Shown piece by piece: positions 10,194 to 19,134 of a stretch of DNA of 64,000 nt. Under the pieces are notes generated by a model. The model worked only from the letters and a program-made list of their open reading frames with translations, was not told the DNA's origin and did no database searches. How positions within the stretch are numbered: position 1 is the first letter of the stretch; each line of letters starts with the position of its first letter. The DNA is from Paracoccaceae bacterium. Its GTDB lineage: Bacteria; Pseudomonadota; Alphaproteobacteria; Rhodobacterales; Rhodobacteraceae. The stretch spans positions 55,861 to 119,860 of the forward strand of contig JAOGIM010000003.1 of the NCBI GenBank assembly GCA_028150825.1, read 5' to 3'. A program made the translations under genes and the position numbers.

Positions 10194-11467
10194 CAGTTTG
10201 TTTCCCCGATGATTTCGTAGGTAACTTTTGTCCCATCACTTACGAAGGCCTGTCCCATCCCCAAGATCAACGCACCATTTCGCAGGCCAGATACATAGGC
10301 AGCGTTACCAACAGTTTGTGTCACGAGCACTGGCACGGTTTTTACAGTCCCATTAGCGGCCACCGTTTTAACACTTAGCAGACCTGTATCATCCACGTTA
10401 AGATGCGCTGGTGATATTTTGAATGCCGGCACGTGATCAATGATAACGCTTACGCCGGCACTCATCCCAGCGCGCAGAGTTCCATCTTTGTTATCAAGCA
10501 ATATTTCAACATTAAAAGTTCGCGTTGCTTGATTGGCAGAGGTTGCAATTTTATTCACTTGTCCCTGTCTTTTACCAGCACCATCAATGTCCAGATCAAC
10601 ATTATCACCAATCCTGATTTTACTGATCTGGGTCTGGGGTATCGGGGCATCTAGAATAAGCGACTGCAATCCAATAATACGCGCAATGGGAGCATTTTCG
10701 CCAACTGTCTCTCCAACTTCGACATGAAATTCCTCAAGCCAGCCACTTTTAGGCGATTTTACCTTGGTGAAGTCCATTTGCTCTTCGAGCTTCGAAATAC
10801 GGGCATCCACAGCTTTTATAAGAGCGTAAGATTTTGAAAGCTCAAATTCTTCTGACAAGCTTTGCAACTCGATCAATCTCATCTCTGCCGCTTTAAGATG
10901 GGCCATTTGCTGCAGCTTGGCGATGGGCTTCTTAACCCCACGCTCAACTAGCTTTTCTGTCGACTCATAATTACTACGGACCGCATCTAAGTCTGCGCGT
11001 GCAGCTGCGAGTTGGGCAACCCACTCTCCATCTTTTCGAAAGCGCTTCTTTATCTCTTCATAAGCCACCAGAGCCGCTCTACGGTCCGCGCGCGCTGCAT
11101 CCAAATCAGCGTCCAACGTTCCTTTATCAAGCTCAATTAAAATTGCACCAGCTTCAACCCAACCACCTTCGCTAGCTGTGTGTGACTTAACAAAGGCATT
11201 TCGCCGACTAATAACGTTAATGTCAAAGCCAGTTCGGGTTACACCGCGCGCCGTTATTTTTATCGGTACACGCTGATTGACCACTTTCAACGCCTGAGTA
11301 ATCAAGTTTGGCAAATTTTCTTCTGTTTCGATTGTCTCAGACAATGCGACATGATCCTCTAAGAGATCAACTTTCCCATAAAATCCAACTATATCGTCTG
11401 AGAACATCCAACCGACGACGAGTCCGGCGATAATAAGCGCCGAGATGTATGACTTACGTATTTTCAT
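10193..11467 (-). CDS. RND periplasmic adaptor (membrane fusion protein)
   Basis: A 424-residue adaptor linking the pump to an outer-membrane channel. An N-terminal membrane anchor (SYISALIIAGLVVGWMF) is followed by half of a lipoyl domain (EGGWVEAGAILIELD), a long alpha-hairpin (about residues 125-235, rich in Ala/Glu/Arg), the second lipoyl half (VKSPKSGWLEEFHVEVGETV) and beta-barrel and membrane-proximal domains. It is the first gene of the operon with the RND permease. The hairpin is long enough for a tripartite pump. Confidence 0.88.
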   Translation of the reverse strand: MKIRKSYISALIIAGLVVGWMFSDDIVGFYGKVDLLEDHVALSETIETEENLPNLITQALKVVNQRVPIKITARGVTRTGFDINVISRRNAFVKSHTASEGGWVEAGAILIELDKGTLDADLDAARADRRAALVAYEEIKKRFRKDGEWVAQLAAARADLDAVRSNYESTEKLVERGVKKPIAKLQQMAHLKAAEMRLIELQSLSEEFELSKSYALIKAVDARISKLEEQMDFTKVKSPKSGWLEEFHVEVGETVGENAPIARIIGLQSLILDAPIPQTQISKIRIGDNVDLDIDGAGKRQGQVNKIATSANQATRTFNVEILLDNKDGTLRAGMSAGVSVIIDHVPAFKISPAHLNVDDTGLLSVKTVAANGTVKTVPVLVTQTVGNAAYVSGLRNGALILGMGQAFVSDGTKVTYEIIGETN

Positions 11468-11797
11468 TTATCTTGTTTAAATCCTGAATTTAACAATACT
11501 AGGTACTAATTGTTGTGCGAAAACCAAATAATATTGCGAATACTGATATTTTAAATGGGTACTAACACATTGAGGAATAATAATAAAGTCGATCTTTGAT
11601 CTGCCGTAACTCGCTTTCGAGATATCAAGCACTTGCTCGATATCGCATCTTCTTACAACATCCCAAATACCTTTCGTGATATGGCAGTTCTTAGACTCAG
11701 GCCCTAATCTGGTATGAAAGTATTGCAAACTCATAAATCTTTTCAAGCAGCCAATTACACTGGGCCGGTATATAAGTGTTAAACCGGATGTAGTGGT
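11468..11797. other. Spacer between efflux operon and CobW gene
   Basis: An 89-codon minus-strand frame (11477-11746) fills much of it and includes VVRRCDIEQVLDISKASYGR, which reads protein-like. It has no convincing ribosome site or recognised domain. I leave it as a possible remnant. Confidence 0.25.
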
Positions 11798-12742
11798 TTA
11801 AATATCAAACTCAAGTTTTTGAGATGCTTCATTTAGTTTGAGCAAATGGAATAGGCGCTTAAAATGTTGCATGCGCAGTGTCTCGCCCAAGCCTAGACAG
11901 ACAATGCCGTCAGGCAAATCTTTAGAAACAATTGATGCGTCAAAACGCGACCCAACAACTTGAATTAGTATTTTCTGCCCACTTTTATTTGTTGCAAAGC
12001 CCTTCGCACGTACGATATTAGGGTAGTCTTTGGCCAACGTCTGAGCTAACTCATTAACATCAATATTATGTTTTGGAAGCAATGTCAGAGTGGACAGTCC
12101 ACCAACGTCTTGATGCGCACCTTTGGCGTAAACTCTTTGAATAAAATGACCCAAAACGATATCAGGCGCCACTTTGCTATGGGTGACCGGTATAATTGGT
12201 GCATTTTCATTAAGTGAGGCCAGCCATGTTGAAATAACCCCTGCTTGATCTTTAGTCACAAGGTCAACTTTGTTTAAAATCAATAGATCAGCAGCTTGTA
12301 GCTGAGCAAGTATAGTATCGCTCATATATTTGTCGCGAGCTGCCTTTTGGATAGTCTCAGCATCTACCAAAATAACAATCCCATCAGGTGAAACGCCATT
12401 TACCAACCCAACAGACCCCATGATTGCCTCGGGCCTGGCAACGCCAGAGGCCTCAATGAGAATGTGATCAAGAGATCGGTTCATCGCATCCAACTGCAAA
12501 AGCGCAGCTGAAAGATCGCTACCAAAAGAACAACAGATACACCCACCAGCGATCGAGATAACCTCATCGTCAGAGGCTTCGATCAAATCTTCGTCAATTG
12601 GCAAATCCCCAAATTCATTTACCAACACTGCCAGTTTCTGACCGTTGGCATTGCGCAACAAATGATTTATCATAGTTGTTTTACCGGCTCCTAGATATCC
12701 GCTGAGCACTGTAACTGGTATTCCATGGCCAAAGTTTTTCAT
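11798..12742 (-). CDS. G3E-family GTPase (CobW/YjiA-type metallochaperone)
   Basis: A COG0523 metal-binding GTPase of 314 residues. Walker A is GYLGAGKTT (15-23), the metal-binding CxCC is CICC (68-71), the guanine-specificity motif is NKVD (about 156-159), and the CobW C-terminal domain covers roughly 210-310. Members deliver or sense Zn, Co or Fe. Its ATG overlaps the stop of the upstream amidohydrolase by four bases (ATGA), so the two are translationally coupled. Since the amidohydrolase needs metal, I infer this GTPase loads or supports it. No Zur-type operator was identified. Confidence 0.85.
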   Translation of the reverse strand: MKNFGHGIPVTVLSGYLGAGKTTMINHLLRNANGQKLAVLVNEFGDLPIDEDLIEASDDEVISIAGGCICCSFGSDLSAALLQLDAMNRSLDHILIEASGVARPEAIMGSVGLVNGVSPDGIVILVDAETIQKAARDKYMSDTILAQLQAADLLILNKVDLVTKDQAGVISTWLASLNENAPIIPVTHSKVAPDIVLGHFIQRVYAKGAHQDVGGLSTLTLLPKHNIDVNELAQTLAKDYPNIVRAKGFATNKSGQKILIQVVGSRFDASIVSKDLPDGIVCLGLGETLRMQHFKRLFHLLKLNEASQKLEFDI

Positions 12743-14382
12743 AAATTTCTCGCTTCAAAAATGCGCCCCCCTTGGACAGTGCCCCAGATTTTAATGTCCT
12801 TGAGGTTTTCACCGCTAATATCTGTCGGATCGTGCTCCAGAACTGCAAAATCTGCCTTTTTACCAATTTCTATGGATCCAATTTCACTGTCCAAATGTAA
12901 GGTATAGGCCGCCCCCAAAGTGATGGCATAAAGAGCGTCTTGAACCGATATTTTTTCACCTTCACCTTGAATGCGCCCTGAGACAGTAAGACGATTAACC
13001 GCACACCAAGCCGTAAACAAGGGTCCTAGGGGAGTTATGGGCGCATCCGAGTGAATTGCCATAGGCACCCCCATTTCAAGCGCTGTATGACAGGCGTTCA
13101 TTCTGTTAGCCCGTTCTGGACCAACGGTCAGACGATAATGCTCATCTCCCCAATAAAAATGATGGTTAGCAAACAGGTTCACGCACATATCCATATTTTT
13201 CATTCTGCGAAATTGTGCAGCATCGGCAAGTTGACAATGTTGAAGCGTAAAGCGGTGATCTACAATTGGGACCTCGTTCAGTGCTGTCGCAAAAGTGTCG
13301 AGCACCATCTCAGTCGCTTCATCGCCATTGGTATGAGTATGAACCTGGATGCCATTGGCAAGCGCCAATCGATAAAGTTCTGCAAGTTGCGCTGGCGAAG
13401 TATACCAAAGTCCGTTGGGCGCTCCGTTTAAATATCCCGGCCATCTCATACGGGCCGAAAACCCTTGAATTGAACCATCTGCAACAGCTTTTATCCGCCC
13501 CAATCTAAGCCGATCAGTAGAGCGATCTTTCAACGATAATACCAAATCGATCGTGTCTTTAGCAGAGGCACCCATAAATACGCGCAGCGGCACGATACGG
13601 GCTGGAAAAGTAGGCAGTTCAGTCACTTCGAGCATCTTATCGACGCTTTCTTCAGTCAGACGCGCAGCAAGATCAGTTACTGTTGTAACCCCGCTGCGCA
13701 CACACATCTTACTAAATGCGCGCAGACCATCAGCGTCTCCCTCCATCGAGGCGCGGTCAAATCCAACATGTGTGCTCACAGGTCCCATAGCGTCCGGACC
13801 ATAAAGTTCGCCCGTCGGCAGTCCATCAGGACCCAAAGGAATTCCAGGATGATTTACGCCAAGCTTCAATAAACCTGCTAGTTCCAAAGCTTTGCTATTT
13901 ACATTCAATATATGACCGGAGGCATGCAGAACACCGACAGGGCGTTTTGGGGAAACTTGATCCAAGTCATCGCGTGTTATCCGTTTATTGTCCATGTAAA
14001 TTGGATCTAACTGCCAACCTGTCAGTGGCATGTAAGGATCTTTCAGTTTACTTTCTGCAACCTGCAAAAGTTCGATCACACCGGTAATCGTTTTAGTGCC
14101 ATGCCAGATGTTTCCATCTGGATCCAAACGATCAAAATAACCGCAGTACACGTGTCGCCAAAGTGTACCTGCCATCACATGAGCATGTCCCTCAACCAAT
14201 CCCGGCATAAGAACCTTGTCATGGAATGTATCATCCAGAGTGTAATCACCCCAAATCGCAAGCTCTTCCAAAGTTCCAGTGCCCAATATACGCCCATCTC
14301 GAACGGCGACATGGGTCGTTTCAGGCTGATTTGGATTCATAGTTATAATTTTTTTAGCCCTAAAAATAGATGTTTGAACCAT
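12739..14382 (-). CDS. Amidohydrolase family 3 (YtcJ-like) metal-dependent hydrolase
   Basis: A 547-residue metal-dependent amidohydrolase with the composite beta-sandwich of the YtcJ group. The first metal motif HxH is at residues 66-68 (GLVEGHAHVMAG). Later ligands are HTHTNGDEA, TLQHCQL and IHSDAP. The C-terminus has GSIEIGKKADFAVLEHDP, which closes the sandwich. Such enzymes hydrolyse amides, N-acyl amino acids or cyclic amides. It is followed by the coupled G3E GTPase and faces a LysR gene and a peptide-type ABC importer, so its substrate is plausibly what that importer brings in. No signal peptide, so cytoplasmic. Confidence 0.82.
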   Translation of the reverse strand: MVQTSIFRAKKIITMNPNQPETTHVAVRDGRILGTGTLEELAIWGDYTLDDTFHDKVLMPGLVEGHAHVMAGTLWRHVYCGYFDRLDPDGNIWHGTKTITGVIELLQVAESKLKDPYMPLTGWQLDPIYMDNKRITRDDLDQVSPKRPVGVLHASGHILNVNSKALELAGLLKLGVNHPGIPLGPDGLPTGELYGPDAMGPVSTHVGFDRASMEGDADGLRAFSKMCVRSGVTTVTDLAARLTEESVDKMLEVTELPTFPARIVPLRVFMGASAKDTIDLVLSLKDRSTDRLRLGRIKAVADGSIQGFSARMRWPGYLNGAPNGLWYTSPAQLAELYRLALANGIQVHTHTNGDEATEMVLDTFATALNEVPIVDHRFTLQHCQLADAAQFRRMKNMDMCVNLFANHHFYWGDEHYRLTVGPERANRMNACHTALEMGVPMAIHSDAPITPLGPLFTAWCAVNRLTVSGRIQGEGEKISVQDALYAITLGAAYTLHLDSEIGSIEIGKKADFAVLEHDPTDISGENLKDIKIWGTVQGGRIFEARNL

Positions 14383-14437
14383 GAACTCTTCCTAAAATTA
14401 TGTTGCATATTTAAATTAGAGATCTTCCTATAATTAT

Positions 14438-14473
14438 AAAAATAGTTTTTACTATCTATTAAATACTATTTTT
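14438..14473. promoter_or_regulatory. Probable LysR-type operator between amidohydrolase and lysR genes
   Basis: The 105-base divergent spacer holds nested inverted repeats. AAAAATAGT (14438-14446) pairs with ACTATTTTT (14465-14473). Within it ATAGT (14442-14446) and ACTAT (14451-14455) form a second dyad across TTTT. The three half-sites, spaced as one close pair and one distal site, fit how LysR proteins bind their own divergent promoters. The AT-rich background makes chance repeats easier, so this is an inference. Confidence 0.5.
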
Positions 14474-14487
14474 TAATGGAATGCTGA

Positions 14488-15417
14488 ATGTTAAATTTCA
14501 CTTTGAAGCAGTTGAAATACGTCGAAGCAACTGGACGACTTGGTTCGATTGCCAAAGCAGCTACGGATCTAAATATTTCTCAATCTTCGATTACAGTGGC
14601 AATTAATTCACTCGAGTCTGAAATTGGCTATGACCTTTTCACGCGCACACCAGCCAAAGGTATTAAGCTTACTCCAGCGGGCCGTGATGGGTTGCGAATA
14701 ATAAGAGCATTCATGGATCAAAGCCGACATTTTGCGGCAGAAATACAACAAGAACCGTTGGGAGGTGATGTCTCTGGGTCTGTTCGTATTGCTTGTTATG
14801 CCACCGCAGCCCCTTCATTTCTACCTCCAATATTAAAGAGCTTAACTCTAAGCCATAAGAATATATCTATCAAATTTCTGGAGGGTGATATGGAAGATAT
14901 CATCGAATTTTTAGATCAAGGTGAAGCTGATCTAGCTTTTTGCTATCGTGAAATGATGAGTGATCGGCATCATTTCATGCCATTATTTGAGGCACCACCT
15001 TATGCATTACTTTCGATAAATAATCCAATGTCAAATTCCGCAACAACAAGTTTATTCGAGTTAAGTAAAGAACCAATGATTATGCTCGACCTACCGAGAG
15101 CCAAAGATTATTTTATGAGCCTTTTTGAACAGCATGGCCTAAAACCAAACATTGTCCATTCAAGCCGTTCAGTAGAAATCATTCGTACGCTAGTCGCCAG
15201 TGGTTATGGTTATTCGTTGCTCAACATATTTCCACCAGACTACTTGAAAGACGTTTCAACATTTCAAATTCTACCGCTTGAACACCCAGCGCCTGCTCCC
15301 GTATTCGGAATTGCCGTTATCGCCCGCACAAAACAACCCATCATTGTAAAATCATTTCTTCAGAAATGCCTAGAGCTAAAACAACGCGGCGCTTTTAAGC
15401 CCATGGTAGTCTTATGA
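14488..15417 (+). CDS. LysR-family transcriptional regulator
   Basis: A 309-residue LysR regulator. The winged helix-turn-helix is at residues 1-60 (KQLKYVEATGRLGSIAKAA then ISQSSITVAINSLESEIG), followed by a linker helix and a two-lobe effector domain (from about 90). It is divergent from the amidohydrolase-GTPase pair and directly upstream of the importer operon, so it likely controls both. The effector is probably the transported substrate or a breakdown product. Confidence 0.88.
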   Translation: MLNFTLKQLKYVEATGRLGSIAKAATDLNISQSSITVAINSLESEIGYDLFTRTPAKGIKLTPAGRDGLRIIRAFMDQSRHFAAEIQQEPLGGDVSGSVRIACYATAAPSFLPPILKSLTLSHKNISIKFLEGDMEDIIEFLDQGEADLAFCYREMMSDRHHFMPLFEAPPYALLSINNPMSNSATTSLFELSKEPMIMLDLPRAKDYFMSLFEQHGLKPNIVHSSRSVEIIRTLVASGYGYSLLNIFPPDYLKDVSTFQILPLEHPAPAPVFGIAVIARTKQPIIVKSFLQKCLELKQRGAFKPMVVL

Positions 15418-15541
15418 TAATCATTTAAAATAAAAAATGGTTTAACATATGCTATTTAAACTGTTTTTTAACGATATCAGTCTAGTCTAGGTTTTTCAAA
15501 TAATAATTAAATTTAACAAAACTAATGAGAGGAATTGACCT

Positions 15542-17116
15542 ATGAAATATTTTTTAAAGAGGATTATTGCTGCCATCGCAATAGTCTCAACGATTGGGAC
15601 TGGGCTTATGGCCGACGAGCCAGTCCAGGGCGGAACACTCATTACAGTTTTAGGAAGTAATGTGCGTAACCTTAACTCTTCCGTGCAATCTGGAATCGTG
15701 ACCGGCTATCCTGGAGCACAGCTTTTTGCATCACCGCTACGCTATGACGAAAACTGGGACCCCCAACCTTATCTCGCAAAAAGTTGGAAAGTGTCTGACG
15801 ATGGACTGCAAGTAACGCTTAACCTCGTAAGTAATGCAAAATTTCATGATGGGGTTCCACTTACATCCGAAGATGTAGCATTTTCAGTCGAAGTTATTAA
15901 GGCCAACCATCCGTTTAAATCAATGTTTGCGCCGGTGGAGAGTGTAGACACACCGAATGCTCATACAGCAATCTTAAACTTGAGCAAACCACACCCTGCC
16001 TTAATGCTAGCAATGTCCGGGCAGTTGATGTCCATCATTCCCAAGCATATTTATGGCGATGGTGCCATAACGGATGTAAAAACACATGCCCGCAACAACG
16101 AAAATGTTGTCGGCTCTGGCCCGTTCAAACTGGTAGAGTTCAAAAACGGTGAGCATGTCATTCTCGAAAGGTTTGAAGACTTCTTTATTGAGGGACGCCC
16201 TTATCTAGACAAGATTGTGATGAGAATAATCAGTGATCCAGCAGCACGTGCGATCGCCTATGAAAATGGCGAAGTCCATATGGGTGGATTTGAATCCCTA
16301 CCCCGGATTATCAATAGGTTGAAAAAGGTCGATAGCCTGACAGTAACCCCGAATGGCTATGGAGCCATTGGTCCGCTTGACTGGTTGGCCATGAATACTC
16401 AGCGTGGTCCCTTGAAAGACGTGCGGGTACGTAAAGCGATTGCTTATTCAATCGATAAGAACTTTATTCACAAAGCTCTTATGCAAGGCACAGCTAGTGA
16501 CTCGCGCACGGGTATTCACCCTGATAGCCCTTTTTATAGCGGTGATGTTGAAAGTTATGATGTGGATTTAGACAAAGCAAACGCTCTGTTGGACGAAGCA
16601 GGCTATCCGCTGAATGGTAACAGCCGCTTTAGCCTAACAATCGATTTTGGCTGGCCAGGCGTCAAACCTCAGGTGGAATATGCCAAAGCAGCACTGAAAA
16701 AAGTTGGTATTGACGTGCAAGTACGTGCCTCAGCCGATTTCCCAACTTGGGCAAAACGAATGGGCGAAATGGACTTTGATATGTCTTGGGATACCGTTTT
16801 TAACTGGGGCGACCCAGTTATTGGAGTGCACAGGACGTATGTCTCGGACAATGTGGGCAAAGGCGTTTGGTCTAACACGCAAGGTTATTCCAACGCCCGT
16901 GTTGATGAGATACTAGCAGAAGCTGCCGTAGAAGTGGATGCATCTAAGCGGAAAGCGCTTTACGCAGAATTCCAAGCGATTATTGCAGATGAAGTTCCTG
17001 TTTATCATACTAATACCCTTCCTTATCATACTGTTTATAGCGACAAAGTTGGAAATCCTCCTTTAGGCATATGGGGAACATCTACTCCGATAGATATGAC
17101 CTATTTGAAAAAATAA
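15542..17116 (+). CDS. Peptide-type ABC transporter substrate-binding protein (SBP family 5)
   Basis: A periplasmic binding protein of 524 residues, DppA/OppA class. The signal peptide spans about residues 1-24 (IIAAIAIVSTIGTGLMA). The family signature region is WKVSDDGLQVTLNL...AKFHDGVPLTSEDVAFS. The start is ATG 15542, with GAGAGGA at 15526-15532. It is the first gene of an importer operon and is followed by a strong hairpin. The class carries peptides but also opines, glutathione, nickel or heme; the pocket cannot be read from sequence. Confidence 0.88.
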   Translation: MKYFLKRIIAAIAIVSTIGTGLMADEPVQGGTLITVLGSNVRNLNSSVQSGIVTGYPGAQLFASPLRYDENWDPQPYLAKSWKVSDDGLQVTLNLVSNAKFHDGVPLTSEDVAFSVEVIKANHPFKSMFAPVESVDTPNAHTAILNLSKPHPALMLAMSGQLMSIIPKHIYGDGAITDVKTHARNNENVVGSGPFKLVEFKNGEHVILERFEDFFIEGRPYLDKIVMRIISDPAARAIAYENGEVHMGGFESLPRIINRLKKVDSLTVTPNGYGAIGPLDWLAMNTQRGPLKDVRVRKAIAYSIDKNFIHKALMQGTASDSRTGIHPDSPFYSGDVESYDVDLDKANALLDEAGYPLNGNSRFSLTIDFGWPGVKPQVEYAKAALKKVGIDVQVRASADFPTWAKRMGEMDFDMSWDTVFNWGDPVIGVHRTYVSDNVGKGVWSNTQGYSNARVDEILAEAAVEVDASKRKALYAEFQAIIADEVPVYHTNTLPYHTVYSDKVGNPPLGIWGTSTPIDMTYLKK

Positions 17117-17125
17117 GTAACAACA

Positions 17126-17153
17126 CAGTGGGGCAAGTATGCTTGCCCCACTG
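17126..17153 (+). terminator. Stable hairpin after the binding-protein gene (attenuator or 3'-end stabiliser)
   Basis: A perfect 12-base-pair stem, CAGTGGGGCAAG (17126-17137) with CTTGCCCCACTG (17142-17153), closing a four-base TATG loop, ten bases after the binding-protein stop. No T-run follows, so it fits an mRNA-protecting or partial-termination element that keeps the binding protein in excess over the permeases better than a full terminator. Confidence 0.7.
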
Positions 17154-17177
17154 CCCTGACATAAGAGAAGTGTCTCC

Positions 17178-18152
17178 GTGAAAGTTATAGAAAATTTCCT
17201 AATACGTGTCGCTTATGCCGTCATTCTTTTGACGGCTGTTCTGATCTTGAATTTCTCAATGATGCATCTTGCCCCTGGAGACGTGGCTGATACGATTAGC
17301 CAGTCAATGGGCGGCGCAGATAAAGAAATCTTAGATCAAATTCGAGCAGATTATGGGCTTGACCGCCCCTTTCTAATCCAACTTGGAAGTTACATCGGAA
17401 ATGTTTTGACCTTTGATCTTGGGTATTCGTTTTTTTACAACACGCCAGTAACCGAACTCATTTTACAAAGGCTACCTGCAACGCTCTTGTTGGTTTTTAC
17501 TGCCCAAGTTCTCGCTCTTATTATTGGTGTAATGCTCGGCGTTATTTCAGCAAGACGTCCCAACGGCCTAACCAGTCACTTTGTTACGCTATTGGCCTTG
17601 TTTGGTTATTCAGCTCCCGTTTTTTGGACGGGAATATTACTCTTAATTGGATTTTCCTTAAACGTGCATTGGTTTCCAGTTGCCGGCATGAGGGATGTGA
17701 CAATTTCAGGTGGCTTTTGGGTTCATTTCGTCGATGTGGCGCGCCATCTTGTGTTGCCGGTCATCACACTTGGATCCATTTTTCTGGCACTGTACTCGCG
17801 TTTGTGTCGTGCTACGATGCTAGAGGTGCTTGGATCCGATTATATTCGCACGGCAAAAGCAAAGGGCCTTCATGATCGTGACGTGATTTATAAACATGCG
17901 CTTAAGAACTCACTCTCGCCGGTCATAACCCTTGCCGGTCTTCAGTTTTCTGCCGTTATTTCAGGGGCCGTCCTCGTGGAAGCCGTTTTTAGTTGGCCCG
18001 GCCTCGGCACGCTTGCGTTCCAATCTATTATTGCCAGAGACACCCCAACAATTTTGGGTATTTTATTCTTTTCTGCACTTGTTGTTATTGTAGGGAACCT
18101 GCTCACTGACTTGGTCTTGCGTCTGATAGACCCTCGGATTGGAACAAAGTGA
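17178..18152 (+). CDS. Peptide-type ABC permease, DppB-like
   Basis: Inner-membrane permease of 324 residues. The N-terminal helix (VAYAVILLTAVLILNFSMMHLAPGD) carries the DppB-type LAPGD. Six helices follow, and the EAA loop is ATMLEVLGSDYIRTAKAKGL with the family's RTAKAKGL. The start is GTG 17178, with AGAGAAG just upstream. Its stop overlaps the ATG of the next permease gene by four bases. Confidence 0.9.
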   Translation: MKVIENFLIRVAYAVILLTAVLILNFSMMHLAPGDVADTISQSMGGADKEILDQIRADYGLDRPFLIQLGSYIGNVLTFDLGYSFFYNTPVTELILQRLPATLLLVFTAQVLALIIGVMLGVISARRPNGLTSHFVTLLALFGYSAPVFWTGILLLIGFSLNVHWFPVAGMRDVTISGGFWVHFVDVARHLVLPVITLGSIFLALYSRLCRATMLEVLGSDYIRTAKAKGLHDRDVIYKHALKNSLSPVITLAGLQFSAVISGAVLVEAVFSWPGLGTLAFQSIIARDTPTILGILFFSALVVIVGNLLTDLVLRLIDPRIGTK

Positions 18153-19036
18153 TGAGCGATATGGAACAACGGACCACACAAGATATAATTGCAGAAAGAC
18201 ACCCATTTATAGAAGCGTGGCAAATGTTTCGGCGAAATCATGCTGCGATGGTGGCACTCGTGGTTTTGTCTTTAATTGGTTTTGGGGCAATTTTTGGACC
18301 CCTAGTATATCCGATTGATCCCTTTGAAATGGTATGGACCCCCTTCTCGCCGCCCGGAGTAGATGGCTTTATTCTAGGTACTGATTACTTGGGACGAGAC
18401 CTTTTATCCGCTATTATTCACGGTGCCCGTGTTTCCATCCTAATCGGCCTTTCGGCCGCGTTTATGTCAGTTTTTATCGGAGTCTCTGTTGGGGCGATTG
18501 CTGGGTTTTACCGGGGCTGGGTAGAGGAAGTCTTGATGCGTATAACCGAGTTTTTTCAGGTTCTTCCCACATTACTCTTTTCAATGGTTATAGTTGCACT
18601 CTTTGGTTCTTCCCTAATGATGATAACGTTTTCAATCGGAATCGTCAGCTGGACCGCAGTTGCCAGAATAACTCGTTCAGAATATCTGCGGATCCGCGAA
18701 CTAGAATATGTTATGGCAAGCCGCGCCTCCGGTTCGACGGACGCCAAGCTTATTTTCAAAGTGATCCTCCCTAACGCTTTGCCACCTATTATAGTACAGG
18801 CCGCCTTGATGGTGGGCTCTGCCATCCTTTTTGAAGCAGGACTTAGCTTTCTAGGTTTAACCGACCCGAATGTTGTGAGTTGGGGGCAAGTCATAGGATC
18901 GAACCGACAATATATTCTAGATGCCGGCTACACCGTGACCATCCCAGGTATTGCGATCTTCATAACAGTTTTATGCATATCATTGGTGGGGGATGGGTTA
19001 AATGACGCCTTAAACCCCAGATTAAGACAGAGATGA
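18149..19036 (+). CDS. Peptide-type ABC permease, DppC-like
   Basis: A 295-residue permease with an N-terminal cytoplasmic tail, OppC_N-type helix (AMVALVVLSLIGFGAIFGPLV), the DppC landmark GTDYLGRDLLSAIIHGARVS, and the EAA loop ITRSEYLRIRELEYVMASRA. It pairs with the DppB-like protein to form the channel. Translational coupling (ATGA) with that gene supports equal expression. About 100 bases separate it from the ATPase gene. Confidence 0.9.
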   Translation: MMSDMEQRTTQDIIAERHPFIEAWQMFRRNHAAMVALVVLSLIGFGAIFGPLVYPIDPFEMVWTPFSPPGVDGFILGTDYLGRDLLSAIIHGARVSILIGLSAAFMSVFIGVSVGAIAGFYRGWVEEVLMRITEFFQVLPTLLFSMVIVALFGSSLMMITFSIGIVSWTAVARITRSEYLRIRELEYVMASRASGSTDAKLIFKVILPNALPPIIVQAALMVGSAILFEAGLSFLGLTDPNVVSWGQVIGSNRQYILDAGYTVTIPGIAIFITVLCISLVGDGLNDALNPRLRQR

Positions 19037-19134
19037 GGAATTTGATAGATGTCTTCACTGGAAAACCATTCTCAGCTCGTGCAAATTCTCTGCATCGTCG
19101 TTAATACGAAAGCACGTAAAAAAGGACACAAAAA

